A stretch of 64,000 bases of DNA from Nisaea sediminum (GTDB lineage: Bacteria > Pseudomonadota > Alphaproteobacteria > Thalassobaculales > Thalassobaculaceae), in contig NZ_JACZCQ010000010.1 of NCBI RefSeq assembly GCF_014904705.1, forward strand, positions 232,951-296,950, written 5' to 3'. A program made the translations under genes and the position numbers. The notes under the pieces are model-generated. The model was not told where the DNA came from and did no database searches. It was given only the letters and a program-made list of their open reading frames with translations. Shown in pieces: positions 59,806 to 64,000 of this stretch. The number at the start of each line of letters is the position of its first letter. The first letter of the stretch is position 1.

Positions 59806-60453
59806 ATGAGCCGGACCGGCGATGAACGGCGATCCCGCAGACTGGCGCGCATGCGGGCTCGTGCGCTCGGTGGAGAACGCCGGAGCGACCGGCTGTTGCG
59901 GGAAATTGTCGACGAGGCCGAGGAGGAGATCGAATCGGCCGAACGCGGGCTCGTGGGGAGCATCTCCCGCAAACTCGGCGCGAAAGGCCGGTTTCTTGCG
60001 ATCGCCACCCTGATCGGTGCGACGATCACGGTGGCCTCGATCTATTACGAGCGACGTGTCATCGAAACCGCGGTCCGGGCCGATTGGCAGGATCCGGTCC
60101 TGGTCTCGGAAGGCCGTGCGCTCTACCGGGACAATTGTGCATTCTGCCATGGCGATGCCCTCGAGGGGCAATCCGGTTGGGATGGCGACTATCCGCGTGG
60201 CCACAGGCCCGGGCTCCCACTGGACGGCACGGCGCCGATCTGGCGGCTGAGCGACGACGATATTTTCGACGTTATCAAGTATGGCGGCCAGCCGTTCTCG
60301 CCGCGCAGCTACAAGAACGATATGCCCGGATTTGAAATGCAGATACCGGATGCCGGGATCTGGGCCCTCGTCGCCTTCATCAAGAGCCGCTGGTCGGAGG
60401 AAACGCGGCAACAGCAGGAGGAAGAAGTAGCGCAGCGGCGCCCGGCCGGATAA
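59806..60453 (+). CDS. Membrane-anchored monoheme cytochrome c
   Basis: 215 residues. A highly basic, coiled cytoplasmic N-terminus (about residues 1 to 60) leads to one membrane helix (FLAIATLIGATITVASIYY, about 62 to 80), then a cytochrome c domain with ALYRDNCAFCHGDALEG (CxxCH about residue 112) and the axial Met probably in NDMPGFEMQIPD. The fold resembles cbb3 oxidase CcoP-type and alcohol-dehydrogenase cytochrome domains. It ends the cluster, 80 bases after the decaheme gene, and could link the conduit to the respiratory chain. Confidence 0.88.
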   Translation: MSRTGDERRSRRLARMRARALGGERRSDRLLREIVDEAEEEIESAERGLVGSISRKLGAKGRFLAIATLIGATITVASIYYERRVIETAVRADWQDPVLVSEGRALYRDNCAFCHGDALEGQSGWDGDYPRGHRPGLPLDGTAPIWRLSDDDIFDVIKYGGQPFSPRSYKNDMPGFEMQIPDAGIWALVAFIKSRWSEETRQQQEEEVAQRRPAG

Positions 60454-60459
60454 AGCGGG

Positions 60460-61932
60460 TCAGGCGAGGCCGGCGGCCTTGAGACGCTGTTCGAGGTTCT
60501 TGAGCATCGCTTTCTTTTTCTGCGCGTCGCTGCTGTCCGCGAGATAACTTTCCAGAAAATCCGGCTTCTTCATGAAATCGTGCGCCGCCTTGCGGGCGAT
60601 CTTCACATTGCCGGAGCCGACAACGGTCCCCTCGGCCAGCAGATCGATCACCTTGAGCGCCTTCGCCGCGGTCGTGGCGGAGCGGGCTTCGAGCTTCTTG
60701 TAAAAGTCGGATTGCTCAAGGATCGAGGCCTGCAGTTCCTCGACGATGTTACAGATCCGGTCCTCGATGCGCGGCGGGAATTTGTTCGCCCTGGCTTGCT
60801 TGAACACCTTGGCGAGGAGCGCGAGCTTGTCCTCGAGCCCGCCTTCGCTGTTCCGGACCGCGCGCTCGAAGTCCGGCTGGCCCATGACAGAGGTCACGTA
60901 TCTCGAGAGATAATCCAACCCTTTCTCGCTGATCGCACCTTTGCGCAATTGCAGGGCCATCAGGATTTTGTCCGGGACTTCGATCCGTCCGCCGACGACG
61001 AGGTCGATGGTCTCGTCGCTCAACAGGGAGGCTTCACGTTTCTCGAGCGCCGAGCGGCATTCGTCCCCTCCGAGGAACCCGTTCGGTGTATTCATCTTGT
61101 TGTAGATGCTCCGCACCTGCTCGAGCTCGGCGCCGAGATTCCCGTTCGTCAGCTTGCCGCTCGATTCCAGCGCCCGGACCAGAAGCCGCAGGATGACGTC
61201 ACGGGTCTCGGGGATGTAGCCGGACTTCGCCAGCGTGTAGAACTTCTTTGCGTTCGCCGGCTTGTCCGGCGCCTGGAACGGTTCGATCTCGCCGCGATGA
61301 AGCGCCATCAGACGTTCGACCTCTTCGCCGGTCGAGCGCATTTCGCCGAAGATGTTCTTCGCAGCATCCGGCGCGCGCAGGATCTCGGCGATGAAGGGGT
61401 CGAAATGCCCGAATGCCTCGATCCCGGTGATGGTGTGGCCGAGGTCGTACAGCGTTTCGAATTTCTTCACCCAATCATTCACGCCGTTCAATGTTTCCGT
61501 CAGCACGGCGCGAACCCTGAAAGCATGCTCCGCCGGCTTCTCGCCGCTACGGGCGGTCATCAGGTCCGGGAGGTTTCCCTTGTCCAGTTTTGCCGGCGGT
61601 TCCTTCTCCAGTTTCTGGAGGCAATCCTTGTGCAGACTGTCGGTCAATTCATAGAGTCGGCGGACCCGTTCGCTAACGGGCATCTGGGTCCCCTTCACCT
61701 GCGCGATGGCGGTCTTCTGCACCGCCTGCATCAGGGTCTGGCCGGCATCGCTGAAGGCGCGCTGGTGGCGCGTTGAATGCAGCAGCTCGGTCGGGGTCAG
61801 GCGGACGGACTGAAGGTAGCGGCCCGCAGCGCGGCCGATGGCATCGCGGGATTTACGCGAATAGAAGTCCGGCACATCCTCGCAGATCGCGTCCTTGAAG
61901 CTTTGTGCCTCGGCTTTTTGCTGATCTGTCAT
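60460..61932 (-). CDS. Unknown helical protein
   Basis: I do not recognise this 490-residue cytoplasmic protein. It is almost entirely helical, rich in Lys, Glu, Arg and Leu, with no membrane segment, signal or cofactor motif. It has two cysteines before residue 110 and a repeated leucine pattern that suggests long helical bundles or coiled coils (DRICNIVEELQASILEQSDFYKKLEARS). The stop is 7 bases from the convergent end of the multiheme cluster, and its start faces a 147-base AT-rich gap before rlmB. Neither neighbour points to a role. Confidence 0.7.
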   Translation of the reverse strand: MTDQQKAEAQSFKDAICEDVPDFYSRKSRDAIGRAAGRYLQSVRLTPTELLHSTRHQRAFSDAGQTLMQAVQKTAIAQVKGTQMPVSERVRRLYELTDSLHKDCLQKLEKEPPAKLDKGNLPDLMTARSGEKPAEHAFRVRAVLTETLNGVNDWVKKFETLYDLGHTITGIEAFGHFDPFIAEILRAPDAAKNIFGEMRSTGEEVERLMALHRGEIEPFQAPDKPANAKKFYTLAKSGYIPETRDVILRLLVRALESSGKLTNGNLGAELEQVRSIYNKMNTPNGFLGGDECRSALEKREASLLSDETIDLVVGGRIEVPDKILMALQLRKGAISEKGLDYLSRYVTSVMGQPDFERAVRNSEGGLEDKLALLAKVFKQARANKFPPRIEDRICNIVEELQASILEQSDFYKKLEARSATTAAKALKVIDLLAEGTVVGSGNVKIARKAAHDFMKKPDFLESYLADSSDAQKKKAMLKNLEQRLKAAGLA

Positions 61933-62079
61933 AATTTTTATAGGTGTTACCTGAAAGAAACTTGCCGATTGCTAGGGAATTCGCGTGGTTTACCTTCGAA
62001 TTAGACCACGAATAACCCGCGTGTTCTATAATACGCAACCCAATATGCGTGTGACATAAGCCACGCGGTCGTCGGGATG

Positions 62080-62895
62080 TTACCCTTGCTTCTGCCGGGC
62101 CGCTTCATAAAGCGTGGCGGCGGTTGCCGCGGAAACATTGAGGGTCGCGACCGGGCCCGCTGTCGGCAGCCGCACCAGCAAGTCGCAATGTTCCCGCGTC
62201 AGACGCCTGAGGCCGCTGCCTTCCGCACCCATGACGATCGCGATCCGTCCCTTGAGGTCGACTTCGTCGATCCGTTTTTCTGCGTCCCCGTCGAGCCCGA
62301 CGCACCAGAAACCGCCCTCCTGAAGCATCTCCATCGAGCGGCTGAGATTGGTGACGTAGACCAGATCGATCGCATCGAGGGCGCCGGACGCGGATTTCGC
62401 CAGCACCCCGGTCGTCGGTGCCGCATTCCTGTCGGTGGCGATGACGGCCCGGGCGCCGAAGGCCGCCGCCGAGCGCAGGACCGCCCCGACATTGTGCGGA
62501 TCGGTGACCTGATCGAGCAGAACGAGAAGGCATTGTTCGTCCGCATTCTTTACAACATCTTCGATCGCGACCTCCGGAAGTGGCCTGACCTCGGCAATGA
62601 TGCCCTGGTGAACGGCTCCTTCGCCCGCGAGGGCGTCGAGTGTGTCCTTGTCCCTGATCAGCGGCTGCGGAAGTGTCTCGCGCCGCTGTTCGGGAAGAGC
62701 GGCGAGGCGTGCCGCGAGGTCCGCCTCGCTCCGCATTGTACAGAGCAGGGCCTTGATGTGCCGTTTATCGTTCGCAAGCGCCATCGAGACCGCGTGCCAG
62801 CCCCAGAGCAGGTCCTTGCCCGAGGCCGCGGGGCCTGATTGCGGTTTGCCGCGAGCGCGCCCTTGCGAAGGTTTGCGGGATCGGAATTTGCTCAT
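62080..62895 (-). CDS. rlmB: 23S rRNA (guanosine-2'-O-)-methyltransferase RlmB
   Basis: A 271-residue SpoU/TrmH-class SPOUT enzyme that methylates G2251 (E. coli numbering) in the ribosomal P loop. A basic lead is followed by the N-terminal L30e-like domain (LLWGWHAVSMALANDKRHIKALLCT) and the knotted catalytic part: motif 1 LLVLLDQVTDPHNVGAVLRSAAAFGA, motif 2 IAIVMGAEGSGLRRLTREHCD and motif 3 LPTAGPVATLNVSAATAATLYEA. All three motifs are intact. ATG 62895 follows AGGTGG; the GTG at 62904 is less likely. It is divergent from the tRNA-tuf block. Confidence 0.95.
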   Translation of the reverse strand: MSKFRSRKPSQGRARGKPQSGPAASGKDLLWGWHAVSMALANDKRHIKALLCTMRSEADLAARLAALPEQRRETLPQPLIRDKDTLDALAGEGAVHQGIIAEVRPLPEVAIEDVVKNADEQCLLVLLDQVTDPHNVGAVLRSAAAFGARAVIATDRNAAPTTGVLAKSASGALDAIDLVYVTNLSRSMEMLQEGGFWCVGLDGDAEKRIDEVDLKGRIAIVMGAEGSGLRRLTREHCDLLVRLPTAGPVATLNVSAATAATLYEAARQKQG

Positions 62896-62994
62896 GAGGC
62901 CCACCTGGTCGTAAGATCGCTCCGGCCCGTCGCGGGCAGAGCGCCGTTTCGCGGAATGAATGCCGCGTGACCGCTTTTGCCATGTTTTTTGACG

Positions 62995-63022
62995 TTGACA
63001 AACAGAGACTATTTCTCATATT
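62995..63022 (+). promoter_or_regulatory. Promoter of the tRNA-Tyr / tRNA-Gly / tuf block
   Basis: TTGACA (62995-63000), 16 bases, CATATT (63017-63022), followed by a GC-containing discriminator-like stretch. It lies about 70 bases before tRNA-Tyr, with no other good promoter between it and tuf. The perfect -35 and position support a strong housekeeping promoter. Confidence 0.6.
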
Positions 63023-63093
63023 TCGCACTCCCTTCAAACGCGGGGACCGAAACAGTCACGAAAGTGGCCGACGGAATTCGCGTTCGGGAATCG

Positions 63094-63178
63094 GGTGGGG
63101 TGCCCGAGCGGCTAAAGGGGACGGGCTGTAAACCCGTTGGCTATGCCTACGTTGGTTCGAATCCAACCCCCACCACCA
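63094..63178 (+). tRNA. tRNA-Tyr (GTA)
   Basis: An 85-base class II tRNA. The acceptor arm GGTGGGG pairs with CCCCACC, the anticodon stem-loop ACGGG-CTGTAAA-CCCGT has anticodon GTA at 63128-63130, a long variable arm follows, and the T arm is GTTGG-TTCGAAT-CCAAC. The discriminator is A and CCA is encoded (63176-63178). It is followed about 110 bases later by tRNA-Gly. Confidence 0.97.
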
Positions 63179-63288
63179 TTCCACTTGCCGTGCTGGCGTT
63201 CGGCCGGAAAGTGGGAGACAAGAGTATAGTGCTTGGCCGGTGTTCGGGACGGAAGTCGCGGGCACCGCCGCGGTGTGCGGTAGGCTGG

Positions 63289-63362
63289 GCGGGTGTAGCT
63301 CAATGGTAGAGCAGCAGCCTTCCAAGCTGAATACGTGGGTTCGATTCCCATCACCCGCTCCA
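63289..63362 (+). tRNA. tRNA-Gly (TCC)
   Basis: A 74-base tRNA including encoded CCA. The acceptor GCGGGTG pairs with CACCCGC, the anticodon loop CTTCCAA holds TCC at 63321-63323, and the T arm is GTGGG-TTCGATT-CCCAT. The discriminator is T, as in many bacterial tRNA-Gly. It lies 100 bases before tuf in the usual Tyr-Gly-tuf order. Confidence 0.97.
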
Positions 63363-63462
63363 CCGCACCCCGCCGCGGCAGGCTGAGCAGAGGGATCAAT
63401 TCGGGTCATGCACGGTGCGGAGCGCCAGCGTGGCCGTCAAATCAAGCAGGAACACGTGCGCG

Positions 63463-64000
63463 ATGGCGAAGGAAAAGTTTCAGCGGAATAAGCCGCACTG
63501 CAACATTGGCACGATCGGCCACGTCGACCACGGCAAGACGTCGCTGACGGCCGCGATCACGAAGGTGCTGGCTGAGACGGGTGGTGCGTCTTTTACGGCG
63601 TACGACCAGATCGACAAGGCGCCTGAAGAGCGTGCACGCGGGATCACGATTTCGACGGCGCACGTCGAGTACGAGACGGCGAACCGTCACTATGCGCATG
63701 TCGACTGCCCTGGTCACGCTGACTACGTGAAGAACATGATCACGGGTGCGGCTCAGATGGACGGCGCGATCCTGGTCGTGTCCGCTGCCGACGGCCCGAT
63801 GCCGCAGACCCGCGAGCACATCCTCCTGGCGCGCCAGGTCGGCGTTCCGGCTCTGGTGGTGTTCCTGAACAAGGTCGACCAGGTGGATGACGAAGAGCTT
63901 CTTGAGCTGGTCGAGCTCGAAGTTCGCGAGCTTCTGTCCTCCTACGACTTCCCGGGCGACGATATTCCGATCGTGAAGGGCTCTGCTCTCGCGGCTCTGG
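63463..64000 (+). CDS. tuf: Elongation factor Tu, 3' end cut by window
   Basis: The first 179 residues of EF-Tu, the GTPase that brings aminoacyl-tRNA to the ribosome. G1 is [11 protein letters not shown], switch I includes [12 protein letters not shown]3 is [13 protein letters not shown]4 is NKVD, and G5 lies near SALAAL at the edge. The frame has no stop up to 64000. The ATG at 63463 gives the usual [12 protein letters not shown] start. Expression together with the tRNAs upstream is likely. About 215 residues are missing to the right. Confidence 0.97.
   Translation, partial: MAKEKFQRNKPHCNIGTIGHVDHGKTSLTAAITKVLAETGGASFTAYDQIDKAPEERARGITISTAHVEYETANRHYAHVDCPGHADYVKNMITGAAQMDGAILVVSAADGPMPQTREHILLARQVGVPALVVFLNKVDQVDDEELLELVELEVRELLSSYDFPGDDIPIVKGSALAAL

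Overview
The window reads as chromosomal DNA of a GC-rich, Gram-negative alphaproteobacterium. The basis is the gene content (class I cytochrome c, c-type multiheme cytochromes, type II secretion, Fur-type iron control, an ECF41 sigma factor) and the rlmB / tRNA-Tyr / tRNA-Gly / tuf block at the right end. A marine Rhodospirillales-like host would fit, but that family-level placement is a guess. I see no insertion sequence, prophage, CRISPR array or rRNA.

Layout. 0-1.1 kb: end of a sugar-acid aldolase gene and a glyoxalase I. 1.1-4.8 kb (minus): twin DUF1538 membrane proteins, a P-II-like protein and a CBS protein in one tightly overlapping operon, then an MFS exporter with a histidine-rich tail. 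5-6.3 kb: a carboxymuconolactone-decarboxylase-like gene coupled to an ECF41 sigma factor. 6.4-8.4 kb: an unknown protein, a ChaN-like protein and a small cytochrome c. 8.5-13.7 kb (minus): an iron-related imelysin / DUF1111 diheme / imelysin / DUF1513 cluster behind a likely Fur box. 13.8-18.1 kb: a signalling island with a PilZ protein, two paralogous pentapeptide-repeat proteins and a divergent class III cyclase-like protein. 18.2-30.4 kb: mixed metabolic and housekeeping genes, including an aminophosphonate pair (FAD oxidase and phnX), a formamidase family member, an ankyrin protein and an FkbM methyltransferase.

30.4-32.7 kb encodes a CHASE2 adenylate cyclase. 32.8-41.8 kb is a complete-looking but reduced type II secretion operon (gspE-F-G-I-J-K-L-M-N-D), with its prepilin peptidase about 4 kb further on. 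An alcohol dehydrogenase, a secreted PPC-domain protein, a pentaheme cytochrome and a TPR protein lie between them.

The most interesting region is 46.7-60.5 kb, a compact plus-strand cluster that I interpret as an undescribed, nucleotide- and phosphoprotein-regulated transmembrane electron conduit. In order it encodes: a FAD reductase fused to two cyclic-nucleotide-binding domains and a four-cluster ferredoxin module; a small membrane protein with two H-x13-H pairs typical of diheme cytochrome b; a decaheme cytochrome c fused to a cytoplasmic FHA domain; two exported proteins, one with two HbpS/GlcG-like domains; a predicted outer-membrane beta-barrel; a 1258-residue exported decaheme cytochrome with a C-terminal LVIVD-type propeller; and a membrane-anchored monoheme cytochrome c. 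The path cytoplasm - inner membrane - periplasm - outer membrane can be read straight off the gene order. The direction of electron flow and the substrate are unknown.
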